Shown: positions 33,773-41,823, counted from the first letter of the stretch. The stretch: 64,000 nucleotides of DNA from Bacillota bacterium (GCA_023394955.1 JAEWZY010000061.1:51198-115197); one strand, 5' to 3'. Numbers and translations: made by a program. The notes: generated by a model not told the origin, from the letters alone.

Positions 33773-36031
33773 ATGCCGATTGCAGAGGAAGAACGGTCAA
33801 AGGAAGAATTATGGCTGTCCGAGGTATTGCAACGAATCAACTATCTAATGGAACGGGCCGGTAGTAGTGTGGCTAAATCGGTGAAAGAAACGATTGAAAC
33901 CCGTCGTTTAATGTGGGAGGACTATGCCCGGCATATCTATACTCTTGACGACGCTATCGAAATCAAGCCCCACCTGGATGAGATGCAGCGGCAAGAGAGC
34001 CGGGAGTTTTTTTACAGGAGAATGTTGCATAAACTTGAACGGATGGCTCGTTCTCCTTTTTTCGGCAGGATTGATTTTTTAGAGAATGGCGCAGTAGATA
34101 GTGATAAAATTTATGTCGGTATCGCGTCGTTAATTGATGAACAAGGCATGAATATGGTTTACGATTGGCGAGCGCCGGTTTCAGGCATGTTTTATGATTA
34201 CGAGCTCGGGCCGGCGGGATATGATTGTGGCATAGGCAGGATCGAAGGCCGAGTATTATTAAAACGTCAATATAAAATCAAAAACGGCCTGATCGAGTTG
34301 GTGTTTGACACCGACTTAAGAATCGAAGACGAAATGCTGCAAGAAATATTAGGCCGTAGCGCTGATGAGCGGATGAAGACTATTGTCACTAGTATCCAAC
34401 GGGAGCAAAATAAAGTAATCCGTGATGAAGGCCATCGCCTAATGATCGTGATAGGCCCGGCGGGAAGTGGCAAAACATCGGTTGCGCTTCACCGCGCCGC
34501 ATACCTATTATATAAGGAGCGGGAATCAATTAAAGCTGAGAATATCCTGGTTTTCTCTCCTAACTGGATTTTTAGCGAATATATTTCCAACGTTCTACCG
34601 GAATTAGGCGAAGAAAATATTCTTCAAACCACTTTTCAAGATTATGCCGTAAACATTTTAAAAAAGAAATGTGAAGCGAGGAACCAACAACTTGAATATT
34701 TATTGACCGGGCATGGAGGTAGAGAATACCGGACTAAGGAGGAGAATATTCGTTATAAAAGCTCACCGGAGTTCATCGGAGTTATCGATGAATATCTGAA
34801 ATTTTTGGGAAAAAGAGAATTTGAGGATTTTTATTTTAACGGGCAATTGGTAATTAGTAAAGAGGAATGTACGGAAATATATTACCAACGGTACTTATTC
34901 TTCCCGGTAACCAAAAGACTGGCTATGGTTAGAGAGCGGTTTTTTTATCTAATGGAGCCGTTGCGCCGAAAAAGGGCAAAAGAGGTTGAGAAGGTTTTGG
35001 CCGACGGCGATGAGTACTTGGAAGAGAAAGAAGTAAAAGCTTTAGCCCGTATGAAAGTTAAGGAAGAAGCGGAAGGTGTAGTAGCTACAGTCAATCGTTT
35101 GACTCACTTGAATTATTTTGAGGCTTACACTCAACTGTTTAGTAATAGTAATTTTTTCAAAAAAATAGCCTCCAATACACTTATTCCGACACAAATAAAT
35201 GAGATTTGCGCTCAAACATATAAGAGTTTAATTAATAACCGGGTAAATTATGAAGATTTGGCGCCTTTGTTATATCTTAAAGGTGTGTTGGAAGGGTTTC
35301 CCAAAGTGAATGGGATTAAATACTTATTCATTGACGAAGCCCAAGATTATACCCCCTTACAATACCGATTATTTAAGCGTCTTTTTCCCAAAAGTTCGTT
35401 AACGGTTTTGGGAGATTTAAATCAATTGATCAATCCTTATGCTTTTGTTGATAGTGTTCAGACTATAGCTGAAAATATTGAGCTTCCAAGTTCAATCTCG
35501 ATCCGGCTTGAAAAGAGTTATCGCTCGACTCGGGAGATTAATGATTTTGCCGGAGGGTTACTTCCGAAAGAATCTCAACCAAAAATCGACGTCAGTGTCC
35601 GCGCAGGGCAAAAACCGGAAATAATCAAGATAGCCAGGGATTTTATGGTTGAAAGTATCGTTGAGAAGATTAATCAGCTTAAAAACGATGGAAACGGCTC
35701 GGTCGCTGTTGTCTGTAAGACGGCAAGAACTGCTAAAAACCTCTTTACAAGACTCCAATCGAAAATGAATTTGGACCTTATCATTGACGATGAGGGCGTA
35801 TTGGGTAAAGTCCCGGTGATTCTCCCGATTTATCTGGCGAAAGGGTTGGAATTTGACGCTGTAATTATTCCGGACGCCGATGCCCAAAGTTACCATCGGG
35901 AATCGGAGCGTAAAATCTTATATACGGCATGTACTAGGGCTTTGCATCGTTTAGTCCTGTATTATGAGGTTGCTCTGTCTCCCTTAGTGGAAATGGTTGA
36001 CTCAAATTTCTATGAATTCAAGGGAAGTTGA
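33773..36031 (+). CDS. helD: HelD-like RNA polymerase recycling ATPase (UvrD/Rep superfamily)
   Basis: The 752-residue protein matches HelD, which in Bacillus removes stalled or inactive RNA polymerase from DNA. Superfamily 1 motifs are GPAGSGKTS (Walker A, residues 228-236), FIDEAQDYTPLQ (motif II, about 520-531), LEKSYRST (motif IV) and a C-terminal KGLEFDAVIIPDA and YTACTRALHRL (motifs V-VI). The N-terminal about 190 residues form the charged arm that enters the polymerase secondary channel in HelD. TTGGAGGATGATT precedes the ATG. It is next to mutS2, a factor acting on stalled ribosomes. Confidence 0.9.
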   Translation: MPIAEEERSKEELWLSEVLQRINYLMERAGSSVAKSVKETIETRRLMWEDYARHIYTLDDAIEIKPHLDEMQRQESREFFYRRMLHKLERMARSPFFGRIDFLENGAVDSDKIYVGIASLIDEQGMNMVYDWRAPVSGMFYDYELGPAGYDCGIGRIEGRVLLKRQYKIKNGLIELVFDTDLRIEDEMLQEILGRSADERMKTIVTSIQREQNKVIRDEGHRLMIVIGPAGSGKTSVALHRAAYLLYKERESIKAENILVFSPNWIFSEYISNVLPELGEENILQTTFQDYAVNILKKKCEARNQQLEYLLTGHGGREYRTKEENIRYKSSPEFIGVIDEYLKFLGKREFEDFYFNGQLVISKEECTEIYYQRYLFFPVTKRLAMVRERFFYLMEPLRRKRAKEVEKVLADGDEYLEEKEVKALARMKVKEEAEGVVATVNRLTHLNYFEAYTQLFSNSNFFKKIASNTLIPTQINEICAQTYKSLINNRVNYEDLAPLLYLKGVLEGFPKVNGIKYLFIDEAQDYTPLQYRLFKRLFPKSSLTVLGDLNQLINPYAFVDSVQTIAENIELPSSISIRLEKSYRSTREINDFAGGLLPKESQPKIDVSVRAGQKPEIIKIARDFMVESIVEKINQLKNDGNGSVAVVCKTARTAKNLFTRLQSKMNLDLIIDDEGVLGKVPVILPIYLAKGLEFDAVIIPDADAQSYHRESERKILYTACTRALHRLVLYYEVALSPLVEMVDSNFYEFKGS

Positions 36032-36047
36032 GATAATGAATTTCATC

Positions 36048-36076
36048 TTGACAATCTCGGGAAATTTGATTAAAAT
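36048..36076 (+). promoter_or_regulatory. Sigma-A promoter of the mutS2 leader
   Basis: A perfect TTGACA (36048-36053) and TAAAAT (36071-36076) are separated by 17 bases. Transcription should start near 36083, giving a leader of about 290 bases before mutS2. Confidence 0.85.
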
Positions 36077-36108
36077 GATAAACAGATTATAGTAAAGGGG
36101 TCGAGTTT

Positions 36109-36177
36109 ATGTCCGCGGAAAATAAAAGCTGCATTTATAATTCAAGGACTTACTCTACCCGGGTATGCTTTTTTTAG
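36109..36177 (+). CDS. 22-residue leader peptide of mutS2
   Basis: An ATG at 36109, preceded by AAAGGGG at 36095-36101, opens a 22-codon frame ending at TAG 36175-36177. The peptide reads MSAENKSCIYNSRTY and then STRVCFF. It lies about 26 bases after the predicted start point. Its codons overlap two segments (36117-36129 and 36152-36162) that are complementary to parts of the downstream terminator, as expected for a translated attenuator. I do not know a described peptide with this sequence. Confidence 0.7.
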   Translation: MSAENKSCIYNSRTYSTRVCFF

Positions 36178-36231
36178 TATGTTTAATGTGTGGTTTAGCT
36201 ATTAAGCCGTGGTAGAGTTGCCGCGGCTTTT
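36152..36231 (+). promoter_or_regulatory. Attenuator of mutS2: antiterminator and terminator 1
   Basis: Terminator 1 is AAGCCGTGG (36204-36212) with CCGCGGCTT (36221-36229), followed by TTTTA. Its 5' arm can pair instead with the leader ORF: ACTCTACCCGG (36152-36162) is complementary to CCG-T-GGTAGAGT (36207-36218) with one bulged T. The two structures are mutually exclusive. A further segment, GGAAAATAAAAGC (36117-36129), is complementary to GCTTTTAT-G-TTTCC (36226-36239) with one bulge. Ribosome position on the leader ORF would decide which forms. Confidence 0.7.
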
Positions 36232-36316
36232 ATGTTTCCGGAGGACAATCAGTTTTATTTCAATTCATGGATTAATTGATAAACTGATTTATAATCTCCA
36301 TATTAATAAGTTACGT

Positions 36317-36345
36317 ATAGCCGCGGAATGTTTCCGCGGCTATTT
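36317..36345 (+). terminator. Terminator 2 in the mutS2 leader
   Basis: ATAGCCGCGGAA (36317-36328) and TTCCGCGGCTAT (36332-36343) form a 12-bp perfect stem followed by TTTT, 27 bases before the mutS2 start. Its 5' arm AGCCGCGG (36319-36326) is the exact complement of the 3' arm of terminator 1 (CCGCGGCT, 36221-36228). Confidence 0.8.
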
Positions 36346-36371
36346 TGATGTTTAGGAAAGGAAGAAGGATA

Positions 36372-38339
36372 ATGAATAAAAAAACAATGGATTTATTAGA
36401 TTTTCCGGAGATCAGGAGTAGGTTGGCGGAATGCGCTTTGAGTAAATTAGGTCGAAGAATGGCGGAAGATTTAATTCCCCGAACTAATTTGCCGGCAGTC
36501 TCCGAAATGTTGCGGGAAACATCCGAGGCCAAGTTGTTGTCGGATTCGGCCGGGGCTCCGCCCTTACATGGATTGGCTGATTTGAGCGAGTCCTTCCAAA
36601 AACTAAAAGCAGGTGGGGTTATCGATCCTGTTTCTTTGCAAGCTGTTAGCGATTTTCTCCGGGGTTGCCGCCGCACCCGGGAATTTATGCAAAAACGTTT
36701 AGAATTAGCGCCGATGGTAGCTGGTTATTCATTTGGCATTACACCTTTTGAAGAGTTGGAGGCGGAGATTGAACAGCGCATTATCGATGGGATGGTGGCT
36801 GATGACGCTAGTTCCGATTTGCGAAAGATCCGGAGAGAAATTAAGCGGCTTCAAGATAAGATCAAAAGTAAATTACAACAGATCATGTTAGCTCCGGAAG
36901 CTAAAACCTGGCTTCAAGAGTCGGTGGTCAGTATCAAGGATTCCCGACAAGTATTAATGGTTAAAGCAGCGTTTAAACACCAAATTCCCGGAGTCGTCTT
37001 AGGAAGTTCCGGCAGTGGCGGCACTTTGTTCGTCGAACCCATGGCGGTCCATGAGTTAAGTAATAAACTGAAAGTCTTGGAAGGTTCGGAACAGGAGGAA
37101 ATCTATCGAATTTTAGCGGAATTAAGCGGAAAGATCCGGGCAAAAATCAGTCAAATCGAGAGCAACCTGGAGATTATGGCCCAATATGATCTAGCGTTCG
37201 CCAAAGCCAGATTCAGTCGGATTATTAATGGAACAGCACCGGCCATCAATGAAGCAGGACGAATTAAATTAGTTCGGGCCAAACATCCGCTGTTGACTGA
37301 AGATGCTGTCCCTTTAGATTTTGATATCGGGTTTGATTATCGCGCCCTAGTGATCACAGGACCCAATACGGGAGGAAAAACCGTGGCCTTAAAGACAATT
37401 GGATTATTGACCTTAATGGCCCAATCCGGATTGCACATTCCGGCCGCCAGTGGTTCGGAGATCGCAATCTTTGAAAACGTTCTGGCGGATATCGGGGATG
37501 GTCAAAATATCGCCCAGTCACTGAGCACCTTCTCGGCGCATATTACCAATATTATCAGCATTTTAAAGGATTGTAGCCGGCGGACTCTGACTTTAATCGA
37601 TGAAGTCGGCACCGGGACCGATCCGGCGGAAGGCGCTGCCCTGGCGATTGCGATCTTGGATCACCTTTATGAAAAGGGAGGAGTGACTGTAGCTTCGACA
37701 CATTATCCGGAGATCAAGCATTACGCGTTGGTTGCGCCGGGATTTAAAAATGGTTGCATGGCTTTTGATCGGGATAATCTTAAACCGCTTTATCGTTTGA
37801 TCATCGGGCAACCAGGGGAGAGCAACGCTTTATGGATCGCAGCGAAACTGGGAATGCCGCAGGCGGTCTTAAAAAAGGCAGAACAACAATTAGAGAATTA
37901 TCATTATGAAAAAACTTTCGTCAATAATTATCGATTATCTCCGGAATCAAAGCGAGTAGAATTAAACCCTTTGCCTGCAGAATCCGAGGTGCGACCGGAA
38001 CAAGATTTTGAGCGTCAAATTGCGCCTCAACAAACCATTGTTAAGGACCAACTAAATTTCAAAGCAGGGGATTTAGTCAAAATACCTTTCCTGAAAGAAC
38101 AGGGTGTAGTTTGTTCTCCGCCCGATTCCAAAGGAAAAATCCGGGTGCTTGTTAAAGGGAAAAAGATGGAATTGTCTGCCAAAAGAGTACAACTGCATAT
38201 TCCGGCAGAACAATTATATCCCGCAAACTATGATTTGAATACCGTTCTATTGAGCAAAGAGGAACGCCGTCAAAAACATTTGTTGGAACGGAAACATTCG
38301 CCGGGAGTCTCCCGTGTGGTTTCCGAAGACGAACAATAA
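36372..38339 (+). CDS. mutS2: MutS2-type ATPase lacking the Smr domain
   Basis: The 655-residue protein has the MutS2 core and clamp region (1-320) and the ABC-type ATPase, with GPNTGGKT (about residues 331-338) and Walker B LTLIDEVGTGTDPAEGA (about 403-419). A KOW-like segment follows near 565-610 (AGDLVKIPF, QGVV). Bacillus MutS2 is about 785 residues and ends in an Smr nuclease domain. Here the protein stops after the KOW region and no Smr sequence follows in any frame. The coiled-coil linker also looks short. MutS2 was long linked to recombination and is reported in Bacillus to act on collided ribosomes. ATG 36372 has AGGAAAGGAAGAAGG upstream. It is controlled by the tandem attenuator before it. 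Confidence 0.93.
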   Translation: MNKKTMDLLDFPEIRSRLAECALSKLGRRMAEDLIPRTNLPAVSEMLRETSEAKLLSDSAGAPPLHGLADLSESFQKLKAGGVIDPVSLQAVSDFLRGCRRTREFMQKRLELAPMVAGYSFGITPFEELEAEIEQRIIDGMVADDASSDLRKIRREIKRLQDKIKSKLQQIMLAPEAKTWLQESVVSIKDSRQVLMVKAAFKHQIPGVVLGSSGSGGTLFVEPMAVHELSNKLKVLEGSEQEEIYRILAELSGKIRAKISQIESNLEIMAQYDLAFAKARFSRIINGTAPAINEAGRIKLVRAKHPLLTEDAVPLDFDIGFDYRALVITGPNTGGKTVALKTIGLLTLMAQSGLHIPAASGSEIAIFENVLADIGDGQNIAQSLSTFSAHITNIISILKDCSRRTLTLIDEVGTGTDPAEGAALAIAILDHLYEKGGVTVASTHYPEIKHYALVAPGFKNGCMAFDRDNLKPLYRLIIGQPGESNALWIAAKLGMPQAVLKKAEQQLENYHYEKTFVNNYRLSPESKRVELNPLPAESEVRPEQDFERQIAPQQTIVKDQLNFKAGDLVKIPFLKEQGVVCSPPDSKGKIRVLVKGKKMELSAKRVQLHIPAEQLYPANYDLNTVLLSKEERRQKHLLERKHSPGVSRVVSEDEQ

Positions 38340-38361
38340 TCAATCTCAAGCAATATGAATA

Positions 38362-38390
38362 TTGACATATTATGGACGGTTTGCTAATAT
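38362..38390 (+). promoter_or_regulatory. Promoter upstream of the ykkC-class riboswitch
   Basis: A perfect TTGACA (38362-38367) is followed after 17 bases by TAATAT (38385-38390), with a TATAAT three bases further (38388-38393). The aptamer begins about 70 bases later. Confidence 0.75.
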
Positions 38391-38464
38391 AATATCGAAT
38401 GTTAATGCAGACGATTTGTTTATTGATTATTGCAAACTGATTACTGGCAATTGTTAACTATAAA

Positions 38465-38575
38465 AGTGGGAGTGCATCTAGGGTTCTGCTTTTAGGAGCG
38501 GACCGAGCGATGCAAAACGGCGTCAGCCGTTACACCCTTGGGAAAAAAGCCCGAGGAAGGAGTCTCAAATCAGAA
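38465..38575 (+). promoter_or_regulatory. ykkC-class riboswitch (most likely guanidine-I)
   Basis: The sequence contains, in order and spacing, the conserved pieces of the ykkC aptamer: CTAGGGTTCTG, GGACCGAGCGA, an intervening hairpin ACGGCGTCAGCCGT, ACACC, and GGGAAAAAAGCCCGAGG. The tail CAGAACC (38571-38577) can pair with GGTTCTG of the conserved core and also begins the terminator stem, giving a switch. The ykkC family includes guanidine-I, ppGpp and PRPP subtypes; I favour guanidine-I but cannot fix the subtype by eye. No guanidine carboxylase or SMR exporter gene follows. Confidence 0.75.
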
Positions 38576-38608
38576 CCGGCTTTCGAAACAAAAGAAAGCT
38601 GGTTTTTT
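38574..38608 (+). terminator. Terminator (expression platform) of the riboswitch
   Basis: AACCGGCTTTC (38574-38584) pairs with GAAAGCTGGTT (38594-38604) with one G-T pair, followed by six T. Confidence 0.88.
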
Positions 38609-38700
38609 AATACCGAACCATGACAAATAGAGGAAAACAATTTAATTTAGAGAATTATTTTAAATATTTGGATTTAGAATATTAAGGTGGTGAATGGTTT

Positions 38701-38831
38701 TTGAACCGTAAAACTTTGGTGTTTTTATTAATCATTCAGGCAGTATTATTTATAAACGCTGGTAACGTCCCTGGGATAATGTAAAAACCAAAGCAATTTT
38801 GATTGATGGGGAAAAGTTTATAAAGTTTTGA
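38701..38831 (+). pseudogene. Frameshifted remnant of a small exported protein gene
   Basis: A TTG at 38701, behind AAGGTGG, opens a 27-codon frame with a signal-like start (NRKTLVFLLIIQAVLFINAG). It stops at 38784. In a second frame, from 38772, the text continues as WDNVKTKAILIDGEKFIKF and stops at 38831, as if one gene had been frameshifted near 38766-38771. It lies directly downstream of the riboswitch terminator and may be what is left of the regulated gene, or an unrelated relic. Confidence 0.45.
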
Positions 38832-38924
38832 GAAACACCTAATAATATCCTTATGTTTTTTCAATTGGGAAAGAAGGAAATTTTTTAAAATAAGAGAATG
38901 ATTATTTAATCAAGGAGGAACAAT

Positions 38925-39665
38925 ATGAAGAAAGGCTTTAAATATTTAATTTTAGCGCTTATTTTAATTGTGATAACATCATCAATTTCTTTTGGCGCGG
39001 GGGATACAATATCCCTTGAAAAGGCTTATCAAGAACTAAATAGGGATAATGGTAAGCAAGGTTATATTATCGGCAAGTTTCCCATGGTGCATCTTTTAAA
39101 TAGTTCCATAGGCTATCCTCAAATCGTGGAGGAAGCAAGGGACATCAACCTTTATGCCAGGTTTTCGATTAGATTTGAGTTGGTTAACGCTGAAAAAAAG
39201 AGGAAAAAGTATACTATTTTCTTGAAGCCGATCAACGGTTCGGATACTGTAGTCTATTATTTGGGAAAGGAAAAGTTGCTTCAAGAAAACACTAACGATT
39301 CATATTGGATCTTGAAAGTCCCGGCCGGTTCTTATGAATTATTGAACTTCATTTGCAGTCTTACCTTAACTATTCCCGGTTATCAAGATTATCGCCAACC
39401 AATTTTCGATGTGCCGATGGTAGAACTGATTAAAAGGTCATTAGATATACAGGTGCGGGAGAAACAGATTGTATACATCGGTGATTATAACACCACACTA
39501 ATTACATATATTTGTTTAAATAAGGTCGAATCTTTATATCCCTTCGGCAGGCTCGGGATCGATCTGAAAAATAGTTTTGAAGAGGTAAAAACTGATCTTT
39601 TAAATAGCGCTGATGAGGAACTCAAAGCAAAGCTGAATGAATTTCAATTTATATCCGCTTTATAA
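38925..39665 (+). CDS. Exported protein of unknown function
   Basis: I do not recognise this 246-residue protein. MKKGFKYLILALILIVITSS followed by SFGAG is a clear signal peptide. The mature part is probably beta-rich, with no cysteine pair or catalytic motif except a single Cys in NFICSL and another in YICLNK. Segments such as YTIFLKPINGSDTVVYYLG and VREKQIVYIGDYNT recall small envelope lipoprotein-like domains. AAGGAGGAACAAT precedes the ATG. It is the first intact gene after the ykkC-class riboswitch, about 320 bases downstream, so it could be the regulated gene, though such a product is unusual. Confidence 0.75.
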   Translation: MKKGFKYLILALILIVITSSISFGAGDTISLEKAYQELNRDNGKQGYIIGKFPMVHLLNSSIGYPQIVEEARDINLYARFSIRFELVNAEKKRKKYTIFLKPINGSDTVVYYLGKEKLLQENTNDSYWILKVPAGSYELLNFICSLTLTIPGYQDYRQPIFDVPMVELIKRSLDIQVREKQIVYIGDYNTTLITYICLNKVESLYPFGRLGIDLKNSFEEVKTDLLNSADEELKAKLNEFQFISAL

Positions 39666-39694
39666 CCAAATTTTGGTAAATCTAATTTCAAAAT

Positions 39695-39727
39695 ATAAGG
39701 GGCCCTCCTGATGGACAGCCCCTTTAT
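39695..39727. terminator. Hairpin between convergent genes
   Basis: AAGGGGC (39697-39703) pairs with GCCCCTT (39718-39724), between the exported protein gene and the minus-strand sugar kinase. Confidence 0.65.
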
Positions 39728-39749
39728 GATTTTTGTGTATTATTTAAGT

Positions 39750-40829
39750 TCAGCGTTTGACGCGGGCATTGCCTTCCCAGACGCTCCATACTTGTTCTTC
39801 ATCGATGGGTTGGGCATAGTCGGTCAGGAAAGTTGTGGCCAATGCTCCGGTGGCCCATGCAAACTGGACCCATTTCTCCGGTTCCCAGCCTTTCAGGATG
39901 CCGTAAAGCAAACCGCCGACGAAGCCGTCGCCGCCGCCGATCCGATCCAGCACTGTGATTTGGCGGGGTTCGATCACATGCCAGTTTTCACCTTCAGACA
40001 TAATCGCTCCCCACATATGGCTATTGGCATTGATAACTTGGCGTAAGGTCGTGGCAAAGACAGAAGCGTTGGGGAAAGTTTTCTTCACCCGGCCGATCAT
40101 CTCCTTAAAGCTGTCGATCTTGGCGGCGATATCTTTGCCACCGGCTTCGGGGCCTTCGATTCCCAAACAAAGCTGGAAGTCCTCTTCATTTCCAGCTAAA
40201 ATATCGGATATGCCGGCGATTTCGGTGAAGATGTCATGTAGTTCCTTTTCGCGGCCTTTCCAGAAGGTAGCACGATAGTTGAGGTCGAAGGAGATCCGAG
40301 TGCCGTATTTTTTGGCGGCCCGCGCCAGTTCGAGACAGAAGGTGCTTGTTTCGGGAGACAACGCGGCAATCAGCCCTGATAAGTGTATGATTTGGACGCC
40401 TTCCTTGCCAAAGATCCTTTCCAGGTCAAAGTCTTTAACATTAAGGGTCCGACCGACTTCACCGGCGCGATCGTTTTGGACTCTCGGCCCACGGGAACCA
40501 GATCCGCTATCGGCGATATTAAATTGATGACGGTAACCCCAGGGTCCGCCTTGAGGAACGTCATTGCCTTCAAAGTCCATATTTCTACTTCTCAGATTGT
40601 TTTTGATGAACCGGGCAATTGGGCTATCTTTGACAAAGGTCGTCAGTACTTTAACCGGAAGGCCCAACGAAGCGGAAATATTCGCTACATTAGTCTCGGC
40701 GCTGGTAGCCTGCATCATGAATGTGTCGCTGCTATGTACCGGCTGGCCGTTTACTGGAGTGATGCGTACTCCCATGCTGGTGGGGACTACCAGGGAATAA
40801 GCGCAATCTTTTTTTAGCTCGATTTTCAT
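39750..40829 (-). CDS. PfkB-family sugar kinase (2-keto-3-deoxygluconate kinase-like)
   Basis: The 359-residue ribokinase-type kinase has the C-terminal signature DRIGGGDGFVGGLLYGIL, where GGGD is the anion hole and catalytic Asp, and SFDLNYRATFWKGRE and DILAGNEEDFQ in the middle. The closest family by feel is 2-keto-3-deoxygluconate kinase, acting in pectin or hexuronate breakdown, but no aldolase or transport genes are adjacent. AAAGGAGGG precedes the ATG. It has its own good promoter and is transcribed opposite to its neighbours. Confidence 0.82.
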   Translation of the reverse strand: MKIELKKDCAYSLVVPTSMGVRITPVNGQPVHSSDTFMMQATSAETNVANISASLGLPVKVLTTFVKDSPIARFIKNNLRSRNMDFEGNDVPQGGPWGYRHQFNIADSGSGSRGPRVQNDRAGEVGRTLNVKDFDLERIFGKEGVQIIHLSGLIAALSPETSTFCLELARAAKKYGTRISFDLNYRATFWKGREKELHDIFTEIAGISDILAGNEEDFQLCLGIEGPEAGGKDIAAKIDSFKEMIGRVKKTFPNASVFATTLRQVINANSHMWGAIMSEGENWHVIEPRQITVLDRIGGGDGFVGGLLYGILKGWEPEKWVQFAWATGALATTFLTDYAQPIDEEQVWSVWEGNARVKR

Positions 40830-40902
40830 ATAAAACCCTCCTTTGAGATTTGGACAACTTTGTAAAAACCTTGCCGTTCTTAAACCGATTGGCTATTAGT
40901 AA

Positions 40903-40931
40903 ATTATAATGTTTAAAACCAATATTGTAAA
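40903..40931 (-). promoter_or_regulatory. Promoter of the sugar kinase gene
   Basis: On the minus strand TTTACA (40931-40926) and a perfect TATAAT (40908-40903) are 17 bases apart. The leader would be about 65 bases. The remaining AT-rich sequence up to 41261 (330 bases) shows no gene; a promoter for the porin-like gene must lie there. Confidence 0.75.
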
Positions 40932-41261
40932 TATAGTTTTACATTTTTGAAACAAATTAAACACAAGAAAGTTATAAAGATCAGACGAGGGCTGATTCAA
41001 TTAACTGAAAGATATACTCTAAACTACAGAATAATACATAAACTATAAATTGTTAGGAATGAAAAGGATTTTCTTTAAAGGAAACGAATAACTAAGTTTA
41101 GTGATTTGTACTAACGGTTTCTTATCATATAAATTGAAATTATTTTGGCGGTCGGATAATTTTTTTGTAACTTATATGATAAGATGTTTGTAGAGGATTT
41201 TCGAGGTTCAGTTTTATTACTCTTTATCAAATCACTAAATTTTTTAGGAGGTACTTTGAAG

Positions 41262-41777
41262 ATGAAAAAACTATTGATTTTAATGTTGGCTGTTTTAGCT
41301 GTTTTTGCTACATCAGTAGTTGCTTTGGGGCTTAACTCGCCATCTGTTTCGAAAGGAGCCGGGGTCATTACAGGTATGTTTGCCACTGAGGATAAAGGTC
41401 TCCTTCTAGGACTCGAATATGGTCTTTCCGAAAAGTTCGCGATTACCGGTAGAGTCGGAATGGGGGATGACTTTGACTACAGTAAATTAGCGCTAAAATA
41501 TGAAGTTTCTCCTCGTTTTGCAATTCTAGGTGGAGTCTATGAATATGGTATTGATAATGAACCCTATTTCGGCATTAATGGGTCGGTGTCATTTGACCGG
41601 GATATCTCTGGCATCCTTGAAGTGGGTGTGATCATGGCTGACGATACGGAAATGGTTTATGAAGCGGGAATTAAGTATAATATTAACAAACAAATCGATA
41701 TCCGCCTCGGAATTTTAGGTTCAACTTTTGAAGGTGATGAAAACGCTTTTGAACTGGGCGCAGGATATAAATTTTAG
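41262..41777 (+). CDS. Small outer-membrane beta-barrel (porin-like) protein
   Basis: The 171-residue protein begins with a typical signal peptide (MKKLLILMLAVLAVFATSVVA). The mature part alternates polar and hydrophobic residues in short strands joined by Gly, Asn and Asp turns (LLLGLEYGLSEKFAITGRVG, FELGAGYKF). It ends in Phe, the C-terminal aromatic that the BAM complex recognises in outer membrane proteins. It would form an 8-stranded barrel like OmpA or OprG types. ATG 41262 has AGGAGG 10 bases upstream. The sequence shows no defined substrate. It is one of the main pointers to a diderm cell. Confidence 0.75.
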   Translation: MKKLLILMLAVLAVFATSVVALGLNSPSVSKGAGVITGMFATEDKGLLLGLEYGLSEKFAITGRVGMGDDFDYSKLALKYEVSPRFAILGGVYEYGIDNEPYFGINGSVSFDRDISGILEVGVIMADDTEMVYEAGIKYNINKQIDIRLGILGSTFEGDENAFELGAGYKF

Positions 41778-41787
41778 ATTATCAATT

Positions 41788-41816
41788 GAACCCTTGGGTT
41801 TCGGTCCCAAGGGTTC
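41788..41816. terminator. Bidirectional terminator between the porin-like gene and sdaA
   Basis: GAACCCTTGGG (41788-41798) and CCCAAGGGTTC (41806-41816) form a perfect 11-bp stem with a 7-base loop. Confidence 0.8.
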
Positions 41817-41823
41817 TCTCAGA

